Assembly (NCBI GenBank): GCA_943789205.1
Contig: CALSTG010000002.1
Coordinates: 62,001-126,000, forward strand
DNA length: 64,000 bases
Direction of reading: 5' to 3'
DNA from: an uncultured Flavobacteriales bacterium
Lineage (GTDB): Bacteria; Bacteroidota; Bacteroidia; Flavobacteriales_D; Crocinitomicaceae
The position numbers and the translations under genes were made by a program. Of this stretch, positions 20,003 through 29,849 are shown in pieces. Every line of letters begins with the position of its first letter. The first letter of the stretch is position 1. The notes beneath the pieces were generated by a model. The model did no database searches, was not told the origin of the DNA, and was given only the letters and a program-made list of their open reading frames with translations.

Positions 20003-22123
20003 TTATTTAACGACCGTCATCTCATCTACAATGTGCTTCGCACCTGCATATTTATCTATTAAAAACAAGACGTATCGAATGTCAACATTAATTGTCTTTT
20101 GAAGTTTGTTGTCGAATATAACATCACCTGCCATAGCTTCAATATTACCATCAAATGCTAAGCCGATTAATTCTCCATTCCCATTAAGGACTGGAGACCC
20201 AGAGTTACCTCCAGTAATGTCATTATTTGTTAAGAAATTAACGGGCATGTAGCCGTCCGCATCTGCATATGGGCCGAAGTCTTTAGTTTCATATAAATCA
20301 ATAAGGCCTTGAGGTAGGTCAAACTCAGGATCATCATCAATAAATTTTTTCACAGTTCCTTTGAGAGTAGTATAGTAGTTTTCTTTTGCATCATTTCGCG
20401 GATCGATAGGTAAGGGGCTAACTTTACCATAGGTCAACCTCAACGTTGAATTTGCATCAGGATAGATGACTGGGCTCAATCCTGAGTCTCTCATACCATC
20501 AACGAGCATTCGGTAGGCGCGATCAAACTTTTCTTTTGCTTCTTCAATTTTAGAATCACTTGAGAAATAATGCGCGATTAATTTGTTTGATAAAATCATT
20601 AAAGGATCACTCTCTAATAGTTCTTTGCTAGGTACTTTTAGAAATGCATTCATGCGTACTTCAGAGGAAAAGATTGACAATGAAAGAACAGCTTCAATAT
20701 ATTCATCTAAAGGCATATTTAATTCATTAGAATAAACATCTACAATTTGAGGCAACTCATATCCTGCTTTTTCAGTGTATAACTTGAGCATTTCAAGAAG
20801 CATTTCTTTTTCAAGAGGTATATTACTCGTTGCTAAAAAATTAGCAATGGCTTTTTCGGCAGCATCAGCAGCGCTTTCATCTTCTGAATATTTAGAAAGA
20901 ACCCTTCCAAGACTTCTAGATATCGTAGCGTATTTTGAGCCTCTAAATACCATTCTTAAATAATTGTCATGTCTCGCTTTGTCGTTCGTCAAGTTGTAGT
21001 AATCATTGATGTCTTTGATGATATTTCGATAAGACGAATTCTTCTTCTTTTTAGACCATTTATCAAATTTCGCTTCATTTTTCGCCTTAGATGCGGCAGT
21101 CTTGAATTTTGTCAATGCATCTATCATACCTTGACGATTTTTCCAATAATTAGCCACGCCAGCATATTTCGAGGCGTAATTTAAGCGTACTCCATTATCG
21201 GTATCCATGTATTTCTTCATGACATCCATTGCTTTTTTTGAGGCTTCCACCCAAGCTGGATAGGCGAATTTTACATTTTGATCAATGCCTCCTGCTGGAA
21301 GCCAGCGGTTTGTTCTCCCGGGATACCCGAGAATCATCGCGAAATCATCTTTTTCAATTCCTTTAATATTTACTGGAAGGTGGTGTTTCGGTTTTAAGGG
21401 AAGGTTGTCTTTTGAATAATCCGCAGGGTTTCCATTAGCATCAGCATAAACTCTGAACATAGAAAAATCACCTGTATGTCTTGGCCACTCCCAATTGTCT
21501 GTATCTCCACCAAACTTACCAACACTAGCAGGAGGTGTCCCTACAAGTCTTACATCATTATAATCTTGATAGACGAAATAGTAGTATTCATTACCTTGAA
21601 AGAATGAACGAACACTTACGACATACTTTCCATCTTCACTGTTTTCCTCTTCAATTTTTTTTGTTTCCTCCTTTATCGCATTAGCTCTTTCCTCTTCGGT
21701 CATTTCGTTGTTGAGCTTTCCTAGTATTCTTCTTGACACATCATCCATACGAACGAAAAACCTTACATAAAGTGAATTGGGTTTCATTTCATCTTGTTTG
21801 CTACTAGCCCAAAACCCATCAGTTAGATAGTCATTTTCTGGAGAAGATAGTTCTGCAATGGCACTATATCCACAATGGTGATTTGTAAGAACAAGTCCTT
21901 CACTCGAAACTAGCTCAGCCGTACATCCTCCATTGAATTGAACAATTGCATCCTTTAAGCTGGAATTGTTAATGCTATAGATCTCTTCTGATGTAAGCTG
22001 AAGTCCCATTTTCTCCATGTCTCTTTGGTTTAAACGGTCTAGAAACATAAGGAACCACATACCTTCGTCCGCATGAACAAACATGCCAACAAAAAGCGAT
22101 AACGCTACTAAAATATTCTTCAT
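20003..22123 (-). CDS. S46 family dipeptidyl-peptidase (DPP7/DPP11-like)
   Basis: GCTAELVSSEGLVLTNHHCGY (catalytic His), GGDTDNWEWPRHTGDFS, TGGNSGSPVLNGNGELIGLAFDG (catalytic Ser). Confidence 0.95.
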   Translation of the reverse strand: MKNILVALSLFVGMFVHADEGMWFLMFLDRLNQRDMEKMGLQLTSEEIYSINNSSLKDAIVQFNGGCTAELVSSEGLVLTNHHCGYSAIAELSSPENDYLTDGFWASSKQDEMKPNSLYVRFFVRMDDVSRRILGKLNNEMTEEERANAIKEETKKIEEENSEDGKYVVSVRSFFQGNEYYYFVYQDYNDVRLVGTPPASVGKFGGDTDNWEWPRHTGDFSMFRVYADANGNPADYSKDNLPLKPKHHLPVNIKGIEKDDFAMILGYPGRTNRWLPAGGIDQNVKFAYPAWVEASKKAMDVMKKYMDTDNGVRLNYASKYAGVANYWKNRQGMIDALTKFKTAASKAKNEAKFDKWSKKKKNSSYRNIIKDINDYYNLTNDKARHDNYLRMVFRGSKYATISRSLGRVLSKYSEDESAADAAEKAIANFLATSNIPLEKEMLLEMLKLYTEKAGYELPQIVDVYSNELNMPLDEYIEAVLSLSIFSSEVRMNAFLKVPSKELLESDPLMILSNKLIAHYFSSDSKIEEAKEKFDRAYRMLVDGMRDSGLSPVIYPDANSTLRLTYGKVSPLPIDPRNDAKENYYTTLKGTVKKFIDDDPEFDLPQGLIDLYETKDFGPYADADGYMPVNFLTNNDITGGNSGSPVLNGNGELIGLAFDGNIEAMAGDVIFDNKLQKTINVDIRYVLFLIDKYAGAKHIVDEMTVVK

Positions 22124-22303
22124 TTTGTATTTTTTTAATTCGGCACCTAAAATACCTAAAATAAAGCAAAAGTCTATTCTATTTTATTGTTGATTAGGAC
22201 GAGAAATAATTAAAATTTGTATAATTTTTTAATAAGAAACACCAATTGAGTAGTGCAAATTTAATTATAAATATAAAGGATTGGCTAGGGAATTTGTTAG
22301 ATT

Positions 22304-23179
22304 CTATTCTTTAATAAACTTCATGATACTACCTTCTATTTCAATGAAATAAATATTGTTTTTCAAATCTGATATGTCAATATTTGAATTGTTTTTATGA
22401 CAATAACCTTCTTTTACAATTGTCCCAAGTATGTCTATGATGGTATATTTTCCATTACTAGATAAATTCGATAATGATATTTTATTTGATGCAGGGTTCG
22501 GCGCCAAAAGTAATTTATTTTCGGTAGGATCTTCAAGTGAGACTGATGCAGGGTTGCATGCGTCATTTATATAGGTTATTTCTGCGTCTTTATTCAGTGA
22601 AATAAGGCAAGAGCACATATTGTATTGATCGTGCATGTAGCCTAAACCATAATTTGTTCCTACGCCCTCAATAAATATAAGAGGATAGTCATTGGCCCAA
22701 TGCTGATATGTAGTCCTTACATGTTTTAATCCCGATAAATAATAGATGGAATCAATAACAGCAACATCCTGATCTCCAAACATTTCATGTACTATAAATT
22801 CATCACCTTCTTGTAGTGAAAGGTCCATTATTAAAAATTCTACCGTATCAAATCCTTGAATGGTTTCAATGACACCCGTATACCAAACACGACCGTTTTG
22901 TGTATCCTCTCTAACTAGGGCATTACCAGAATTCGGCACAAGACTATAATTAATAGTCCCTTCATTTGGTGTGCCAACTTTTTGGTATGACACATTATCA
23001 ATTGTTGTAGATTCATTTGAAACTCTTTCTATTAAATCTGATTGATCTAGATTACAAAAAGGGTATTGCCACCTTGTGATTTCAATCCCAAAAACTGACT
23101 GATATTCTTGACAGAGTGTATTTGTTGAAACCAATAGAGATATAAGTAGTAGAAATGATATTTGATTGCAATGTTTCAT
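22304..23179 (-). CDS. Secreted hypothetical with T9SS C-terminal sorting domain
   Basis: Signal peptide; C-terminal LLLAPNPASNKISLSNLSSNGKYTIIDILGT...LKNNIYFIEIEGSIMKFIKE. Confidence 0.85.
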   Translation of the reverse strand: MKHCNQISFLLLISLLVSTNTLCQEYQSVFGIEITRWQYPFCNLDQSDLIERVSNESTTIDNVSYQKVGTPNEGTINYSLVPNSGNALVREDTQNGRVWYTGVIETIQGFDTVEFLIMDLSLQEGDEFIVHEMFGDQDVAVIDSIYYLSGLKHVRTTYQHWANDYPLIFIEGVGTNYGLGYMHDQYNMCSCLISLNKDAEITYINDACNPASVSLEDPTENKLLLAPNPASNKISLSNLSSNGKYTIIDILGTIVKEGYCHKNNSNIDISDLKNNIYFIEIEGSIMKFIKE

Positions 23180-23359
23180 TTTATAATTGAATATAGAAGT
23201 GAGTTCTTCAGTAATTTATTAACCAATTTATTTGGTCGTTCAATTAAAACATTTTTTTATCGCATGCAATGTAATACATTTTTAGAAATGTATAAAGCTG
23301 TAATGATATTATTTTTTCGAATATTCTTTAAGTTAAAAAAATAATTCTTCGATTTGTTT

Positions 23360-23812
23360 TTAGTGGAACGCGTTTTTATATATGTGGATTTCTACAGCTC
23401 TTTTTCTTAAGATTTGTAAATCAAACATATAAGAACCAAAGGTGCCTTCACGGCCAAAGAAAGCTGGTTTTTGCTCAATAAAATAGTCCCAAAACAACTC
23501 TTGTGATGTGTTGTTTCTTAACCAGGACTCCTGTGAGGTGATTAAAAGGGTTTTACCTTCTTCGTTAAGTAGTTTTAGTAATTCATTGTATTCATTTCTC
23601 ATAAATTCAAGCCACATTTCTCTGTGTTCCCCAATACATGTGCTCCATTCTATATTTGTGGTCCAGTTTTGAAGACATTCCGCGTAGCTACTATCGATCC
23701 AATTGGTGTAAGGTTCATAATCGGGATTATTAGCGAAACCACTTTCAATCTTGCTTTGGCTAAAAAGTATACTACACAATAATATGAATGTGATGCATAT
23801 TAATTTTCTCAT
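23360..23812 (-). CDS. LprI-like (DUF1311) secreted protein
   Basis: Signal peptide; Cys/Trp-spaced helical repeat ECLQNWTTNIEWSTCIGEHREMWLEFMRNEYNELLKLL...SQESWLRN. Confidence 0.55.
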   Translation of the reverse strand: MRKLICITFILLCSILFSQSKIESGFANNPDYEPYTNWIDSSYAECLQNWTTNIEWSTCIGEHREMWLEFMRNEYNELLKLLNEEGKTLLITSQESWLRNNTSQELFWDYFIEQKPAFFGREGTFGSYMFDLQILRKRAVEIHIYKNAFH

Positions 23813-23815
23813 GAG

Positions 23816-25873
23816 CTAAAGTTTTGTGTCCTTAATGTGTTTTTGTGCCACCAATAAATATTGCTGACTTTTAGATTCAAGTATTTTAATTTTTTCTTCT
23901 AATCTGTTCCAATCACTATTCTTTAGGTCAAATTTTTCTATCCAAAGGCTAATATCAGCCAGCTCATTCAGCTTTAGCATACGAAAGGAAGACTTGATTT
24001 TATGACCCATACTATTGATCATTTTTTCATCTTTTGACTGGAGTGATTCGCTAAGCTGATTTATATTTTGCGGCAAGTCTTTGACAAACGCACCGAGTAT
24101 TTTAATTGCAAATTCTTGATTGCCGTCAACAAGATTTAGCGTATTCGCGATTAGAGAATCGTTAACATCAGGCCTATCTTTTGGTGGGTTATTGATATTG
24201 CTTTTAATACCAAGATTGTTAGATATTTTTTGAATGAGTTCATCAATAGTAAATGGTTTGGAAATGTAATCTATCATTCCTGCATTAAAGCAAGCATCAA
24301 TATCTTTTTGAACTGTATTTGCCGTTTGTGCAATAATAGGAGTTTCAACCATTAGTTTCTCTTTTAGAGTTTTGGTTGCTTTGACCCCATCCATTATTGG
24401 CATTTGAACATCCATTAAAATGAGGTCAAAAGTTTCTGACTTGCAAGCTTCAATCGCCTTTTTACCGTTTTCTGCTAAAGTTGTTTTTACACCTTTTGAT
24501 TTAAGTATAGATTTAATATAAAATGAATTCACCCTGTTGTCCTCTACAATCAGAATACGCAATCCTTTTAATGAGTTAGAAACTTCATTTTTATCAATCA
24601 AGGTTTCGTTCTCTGACTTTTTTAGTTTTAAAATCAGTTCAAAGCATGTCCCTTTACCTTTTTCACTCTGAACATCAATAGTGCCTTGCATAGAATCTAC
24701 GATCTCTTTTGTAATCATTAACCCAAGTCCGGTCCCACCATAATCTCTAACAATAGAGTCGTTTTCTTGATAAAAGCCTTTAAAGATATATTTCAGCTTA
24801 GAGGAATCGATCCCTATACCTGTATCTTTTACAATAATCTGAAGGGTTTGTGATTTTTTGGTCTTTTTATGGTTGTTGATCTCAATACCTATTGCTCCTT
24901 TTTTTGTGAATTTTACCGCATTACTCAATAAATTATTTAATATCTGGGATAGCCTTAGCGAATCACCTTTGAGATTGGTATGTATGGCCTTGTCTAATTT
25001 AACATGAAAAGAAATATTTTTTTGCTTGGCTTGTAACGCGTGAGGTTTGGTGTTTGTCTCAATGAGACTTTTCAGATCAAATGGAAAGTCAACCAATTTA
25101 AAATTTTGAGATTGAACCTTTGAGATATCTAGGACATTATTTATCAGCCCAAGAAGTAGTGCGGATTGATCATTAATGATATTTACATATTTCTTTTGAG
25201 ATTGATTTAGATTTGTGCCTTCCAAAAGCTTTGACATTCCTATGATTCCATTCATTGGTGTACGAATTTCATGGCTCATTTTTGCGATGAAGTTTTGCTG
25301 TGCTTTACTGGCTTCTTTAATTCTGTTGTAAGACAGTTCAATATTTTTGAGGTAGTCTTTTTCTGATTCTAAGAAAATGATATTGGAGAAAACGTTTCCG
25401 GCAAGCCGGCAAGCAAAGTTCAAAACATTCACATGATTTTCAGTGAAATACCCTTTTTCTTGACTCGCAAATCCAAATGCACCTAAGGATCGTGAAGAGG
25501 TAGTGATTGGAACCCATAATCTTGACTTGACGAGAAACGACCTTTTGCTAGAATTGACGAAAGATGGGATACCTTCTGCATCCATGTCAGGAATGTTTAA
25601 AGGCTTTTGATTTTTAAAGACCCATCCTGGGTGCCTGTCGAGAGCAGTCCGCTCAACCTCAATGCGCTCTTCATCCGTGAAACCTTGTGAGCCAAAGAGT
25701 CTGAGTTTTGCAGATTGCGTATCCCACAATAAAAGGGCGCTATGCGGTACATCAATGAAACCCTCAATGATTTTGTATAGTGCATCCGAGATTGACTGCG
25801 CATCGTGAGCAGTGGAGAGCAATTCAGCTATCTTATTAAAAAAAAGAAGGTTACTTCTAGTTCCCTCGTCCAT
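23816..25873 (-). CDS. GAF-domain hybrid histidine kinase (GAF-HisKA-HATPase-REC-HPt)
   Basis: GAF-like N-terminus; FIAKMSHEIRTPMNGIIGMSKLL; DTGIGID / GGTGLGL; REC LILMDVQMPIMDG; HPt GHKIKSSFRML. Confidence 0.93.
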   Translation of the reverse strand: MDEGTRSNLLFFNKIAELLSTAHDAQSISDALYKIIEGFIDVPHSALLLWDTQSAKLRLFGSQGFTDEERIEVERTALDRHPGWVFKNQKPLNIPDMDAEGIPSFVNSSKRSFLVKSRLWVPITTSSRSLGAFGFASQEKGYFTENHVNVLNFACRLAGNVFSNIIFLESEKDYLKNIELSYNRIKEASKAQQNFIAKMSHEIRTPMNGIIGMSKLLEGTNLNQSQKKYVNIINDQSALLLGLINNVLDISKVQSQNFKLVDFPFDLKSLIETNTKPHALQAKQKNISFHVKLDKAIHTNLKGDSLRLSQILNNLLSNAVKFTKKGAIGIEINNHKKTKKSQTLQIIVKDTGIGIDSSKLKYIFKGFYQENDSIVRDYGGTGLGLMITKEIVDSMQGTIDVQSEKGKGTCFELILKLKKSENETLIDKNEVSNSLKGLRILIVEDNRVNSFYIKSILKSKGVKTTLAENGKKAIEACKSETFDLILMDVQMPIMDGVKATKTLKEKLMVETPIIAQTANTVQKDIDACFNAGMIDYISKPFTIDELIQKISNNLGIKSNINNPPKDRPDVNDSLIANTLNLVDGNQEFAIKILGAFVKDLPQNINQLSESLQSKDEKMINSMGHKIKSSFRMLKLNELADISLWIEKFDLKNSDWNRLEEKIKILESKSQQYLLVAQKHIKDTKL

Positions 25874-25876
25874 GGG

Positions 25877-26293
25877 TTATAGCCCATTTATAGCAGCGTC
25901 ACAACAAGCCTCATCTTGTGAGTAGTGACCACCACTTATACCAATAGCGCCAACGAGTTCTTCGTTAATGTAAATTGGTTTGCCTCCGCCTAGTAACATA
26001 AAGTCACTTATATCATGAGCTCCACCATTTAATATTGGATCGTCTTTGATGAATTCATACCAATCTTTCCCTGTACCCATTCCAAAGCCAACAGCAGTTA
26101 CTGCTTTTTTTCGAGAAATGTCAGATGCAATTAATGGTGCATTGTCCATGCGGCAAAATAATTTCGTATTTCCACCGGTATCACAAATTGTCAATGCAAT
26201 TTTGAATCCAATTTCATCAGCTTTATCAAAGGCAAGTCTCTGCAATTTCATGCAGGATTCAAGTGTAAGTTCGTTTTTAGAAAAAGTATTCAT
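25877..26293 (-). CDS. HbpS/GlcG-type (heme-binding-like) protein
   Basis: Start at internal MNTFSKNELTLESC; LTICDTGGNTKLFCRMDNAPLIASDISRKKAVTAVGF, GGGKPIYINEELVGAIGISGGHYSQDEACCDAAI. Confidence 0.88.
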   Translation of the reverse strand: MNTFSKNELTLESCMKLQRLAFDKADEIGFKIALTICDTGGNTKLFCRMDNAPLIASDISRKKAVTAVGFGMGTGKDWYEFIKDDPILNGGAHDISDFMLLGGGKPIYINEELVGAIGISGGHYSQDEACCDAAINGL

Positions 26294-26364
26294 ATATTGA
26301 GGAGTTTTAGCATTTAAAAGAAAGGTCGTTTTCTTTTTTTGTTTATACAATATAAATAAAAAAT

Positions 26365-26787
26365 ATGATTTATTGTTTGTGTTATATTAGTAAAAAAAAC
26401 AATCATTTGAAAAACGATGACATTCAAAATATTGTAAGCTACTCTCAAGACAATAACGCGGCTAAAAAAATCACAGGAGTGCTCATTTCCTATAAAGAAC
26501 ATTTCTTACAGTACTTAGAGGGAGATTCTATTGAGGTCTATGCTTTATTTGATAAAATAAAAAATGATTCAAGACATAGCGAAATCCATATGCTTCAATA
26601 CTCACCATTAAAAAATAGATTGTTTTCAGATTGGTCTATGGCATATAAAGAAATTTCGGGATTGTCAGATGTTGTATTGTCTGAACCTGAAGAAATATGT
26701 GCTGATGGTATTGAGGAAGTGGTTAATAAAAATGCATTCTGGAGAGGTATCGAATCTATAGAGGTGATTTCTAATCTTATAAACTAA
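26365..26787 (+). CDS. BLUF-domain blue-light sensor
   Basis: MIYCLCYIS (flavin Tyr), NNAAKKITGVLISYKEHFLQYLEG (Asn and Gln), WSMAY; short stand-alone BLUF of 140 aa. Confidence 0.9.
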   Translation: MIYCLCYISKKNNHLKNDDIQNIVSYSQDNNAAKKITGVLISYKEHFLQYLEGDSIEVYALFDKIKNDSRHSEIHMLQYSPLKNRLFSDWSMAYKEISGLSDVVLSEPEEICADGIEEVVNKNAFWRGIESIEVISNLIN

Positions 26788-26802
26788 TAGTAACTTTCAG
26801 AG

Positions 26803-27279
26803 CTACTTTGTGGTTGGACCGCCCATATTTGTAAAAATATGGTCAACGGGTTCCCAAAGCTCAATTTTATTTCCTTCATTATCCATAATATGTATGAATT
26901 TACCGTAATCATATGTCTTTATTTCATCTAAAATTGTCACTTTATTTTGAATTAATTGGTTTACCAAGCCTTCAATATTTTGAACACGATAATTCACCAT
27001 AAACTCCTTTTTAGATGGAGACATGTAATCGCTGTCCTCTTCGAAAGGACTCCATTGCAGGTAATTTATTTCATCCGGTGCATTTGCATTTCTGAATTCA
27101 AAACTAGATCCAAATTCCGTAGTGGCAAGCCCTAGGTTTGAGGCATACCATTCTCTAGTTTTTGCAGGGTTATCTGACTTAAAGAAAATCCCACCGATTC
27201 CAGTTACTTTTGGTGTGATATCGTTTGAATCTTGTTTTTTTACTTTTTTCATAAATACAAAATAATTAATTAAACTCAA
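26803..27279 (-). CDS. VOC (glyoxalase/bleomycin-resistance) family protein
   Basis: VTGIGGIFFKSDNPAKTREWYASNLGL...FIHIMDNEGNKIELWEP. Confidence 0.88.
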   Translation of the reverse strand: MSLINYFVFMKKVKKQDSNDITPKVTGIGGIFFKSDNPAKTREWYASNLGLATTEFGSSFEFRNANAPDEINYLQWSPFEEDSDYMSPSKKEFMVNYRVQNIEGLVNQLIQNKVTILDEIKTYDYGKFIHIMDNEGNKIELWEPVDHIFTNMGGPTTK

Positions 27280-28531
27280 TACATAGACAAGGTGCTTCTT
27301 GGGCTATGGCTCTTTTATCAATAGCGTAACCAACAACCGCTAATATCTTTTCTTCATCTACAAGGAGCCAGATGTTTTTTCTTTTTGAACGCGGTACTTT
27401 TGCGTCTTTAAGAATATTAGAAACTAGTTTAGATCCATTTATACCAATAGGGTTGATTCTGTCTCCAGTCTCGATTGTTCTTAATGAAACGTCTCCCTTA
27501 ATTTTTGATTTTTCAATGAAAATACGTGATTTTGAAAATCTTTTCGGGAGCACAGTTACCATATGTTCTTTGAACTGAGGGGGGACCAATTTCTTAGCTT
27601 TGGTTTGAAAGAATAGACGATCCGATTCCTTCCAAATAACATGATAATCCGTTGTATTACTTTCAATAAAAACCTTCTTGCCATTCGGACCGTTTGTAAG
27701 CGTTAGAATAGAAATAGCTATGGACTTAGGAATCGCTAAAAGATCAAGGAATTCTATCCATTGAGTTGAATTAAGTTCTGCTAATGCCTTAAATGATAAA
27801 TGAAAATCTTGAGGCCTTGCCGGTAATAGTTGTTTGACAACCTTTCGATCATCATTGGTTTGCCTTCTAAAAATTTGTTGAAGTTTGTTGACGTCATTGC
27901 TAAGGCTCGGGTGTATGGATTCTAACTCAGGAAGTAATACATTCCGCCAGACGTTTCTATTATAGGTGTTTTTAGCGTTGCTCAGGTCTTCCCGCCATTT
28001 GAGATCAATCGTTGAACCGTAATCATATATTTCTTGCTTCTCAATAGCTAATAAAGGTCTAAGGTAAGGGTGGGTATATATTTGCATTCCGGCCATTGCT
28101 CGTATTCCTCCGCTTCTGGCCATCGCAAGCCAAAAGCTTTCTAGTTGATCATTGCCATGGTGCGCCAAGCATAAAACAGAAAGAGGTCTTTTTTCGAGAT
28201 GCTTCTGAAAGTAGCTGTATCTAATTTGCCTTGCGTTATTTTGCAGATTACCTCCGTTTTTCATTGCCGCTGTTAAATCGCATTCATGTTGGTGGAAATC
28301 AATATTGTTGAATTCACAAAAATCTCGAACAATTTTAGCATCCAGTTTACTATCTATTCCTCGCAAATTATAATTAACATGGAGTACTGAGCACGCAATA
28401 TTGTATTTATTGAATAAGGACAAAAGAACCATAGAATCACAGCCACCACTTACCGCTATAAAATAATGCGGTGCATTAACCTTTTTAAGCTCACTGATGA
28501 ATACAGTCTCAATTTTATCCTGTAATTCCAT
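27266..28531 (-). CDS. tilS: tRNA(Ile)-lysidine synthase
   Basis: PP-loop AVSGGCDSMVLL; CLAHHGNDQLESFWLAMARSGGIRAMAGM. Confidence 0.93.
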   Translation of the reverse strand: MELQDKIETVFISELKKVNAPHYFIAVSGGCDSMVLLSLFNKYNIACSVLHVNYNLRGIDSKLDAKIVRDFCEFNNIDFHQHECDLTAAMKNGGNLQNNARQIRYSYFQKHLEKRPLSVLCLAHHGNDQLESFWLAMARSGGIRAMAGMQIYTHPYLRPLLAIEKQEIYDYGSTIDLKWREDLSNAKNTYNRNVWRNVLLPELESIHPSLSNDVNKLQQIFRRQTNDDRKVVKQLLPARPQDFHLSFKALAELNSTQWIEFLDLLAIPKSIAISILTLTNGPNGKKVFIESNTTDYHVIWKESDRLFFQTKAKKLVPPQFKEHMVTVLPKRFSKSRIFIEKSKIKGDVSLRTIETGDRINPIGINGSKLVSNILKDAKVPRSKRKNIWLLVDEEKILAVVGYAIDKRAIAQEAPCLCIEFN

Positions 28532-29714
28532 CTAGTAATTTTTGAATTTTAATTCCGCACTCTTCGTACTCTTTTAAAGGGTCGGAGTTAATAGTAATTG
28601 CACTGCCTACTGCACAGCTTAATGTTTTTAAATTTTGATTATAAATTATGGTACGAATAATTACATTCAAATCGAAATCACCGTTTGGCCCTATATATCC
28701 TATAGACCCAGAGTAAAGACCTCTTTTAAAGCTTTCGTGTTCTTCAATGAGCTGCATTGCACGTATTTTAGGGGCACCTGTCATAGAGCCCATCGGGAAT
28801 GTTGCATTCAGAATATCTGTGAATTTCAGTTTGGGTTTGAGCATGCAGGATACAGTAGAGATCATTTGATGTACTGTTTTGAAGGAATAAATCTTGCATA
28901 GCTCTTCAACTTTAACAGATCCTTTTTGAGCAATTTTAGACAAGTCATTTCTCATTAAATCAACAATCATAATGTTTTCAGATCGCTCTTTTGGGTCATT
29001 TTCAAGATTTGTTTTCAGCAGCGTATCTTCAGTTGTATCAAAACCTCTTTTTGATGTACCTTTAATAGGTTGGGTTAATAACTTTTGTCCTTTACGTCTC
29101 ATGAATCGTTCAGGGCTACCACAAAACACTTCATATTCATCAAATTTAAAGTAGCTTGAAAAAGGAGCTTTTGTAATATTATTAATATTTAAATAAGAAC
29201 CTTTAACTACTTGTTTATCAATATTTTTAGCTATATATTCTTGACAGAAATTCACTTCGTAAATATCCCCTCTCTGAATATGTTTTTTTAATTTTTTCAC
29301 GGAGTTTAAGTATTCTTCTCTATCAATTCCAGGATGAAATATTACTTTCTTTTGATTTTGTTTTGACGTAAAAAGTGTCGCAAGAATACTTTTGGCTTCA
29401 CGAATATTATCCTTATTGTCTACTCCCTGCACTATTTCTAATAATTCGCCATCTATTTTTACAACACATTTTGGAACCCACAATACTGCATTAGGAAATT
29501 CTAATGAATCTAAATTGGAAGAACTTAGGTTTTCAATTTGATTTTTTAGATCATAAGACAGGCATAAAAATATATAGCGATTTGAATTTTCATCGATGAA
29601 GGATTGGATATTTCCCATGGTATTGTAGCCTTGTAAACGTAATAGCTCGCTTCCTCCAAAACCTAAAAGTCCTGTTGAATCATTGCTGTTTAAGTAACAA
29701 ATGTTTTTATTCAT
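28515..29714 (-). CDS. pabB: Aminodeoxychorismate synthase component I / chorismate-binding enzyme
   Basis: IQRGDIYEVNFCQEY, PIKGTSKRG, MIVDLMRNDLSKIA, FPMGSMTGAPKIRAMQLIEE, YSGSIGYIGPNGDFDLNVIIRT. Confidence 0.92.
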   Translation of the reverse strand: MNKNICYLNSNDSTGLLGFGGSELLRLQGYNTMGNIQSFIDENSNRYIFLCLSYDLKNQIENLSSSNLDSLEFPNAVLWVPKCVVKIDGELLEIVQGVDNKDNIREAKSILATLFTSKQNQKKVIFHPGIDREEYLNSVKKLKKHIQRGDIYEVNFCQEYIAKNIDKQVVKGSYLNINNITKAPFSSYFKFDEYEVFCGSPERFMRRKGQKLLTQPIKGTSKRGFDTTEDTLLKTNLENDPKERSENIMIVDLMRNDLSKIAQKGSVKVEELCKIYSFKTVHQMISTVSCMLKPKLKFTDILNATFPMGSMTGAPKIRAMQLIEEHESFKRGLYSGSIGYIGPNGDFDLNVIIRTIIYNQNLKTLSCAVGSAITINSDPLKEYEECGIKIQKLLDGITG

Positions 29715-29849
29715 ACCTGTTTAAATATCTTGCCCTTTCTGTAACAAACTCAAAGGGTTGTTGTGTTTTAACAAATATTGGTATAAAATTAATACCATTA
29801 AACCTTTTATCGGTTTATGTGTTCTTATCTTTACAACTTTTTACAACTG

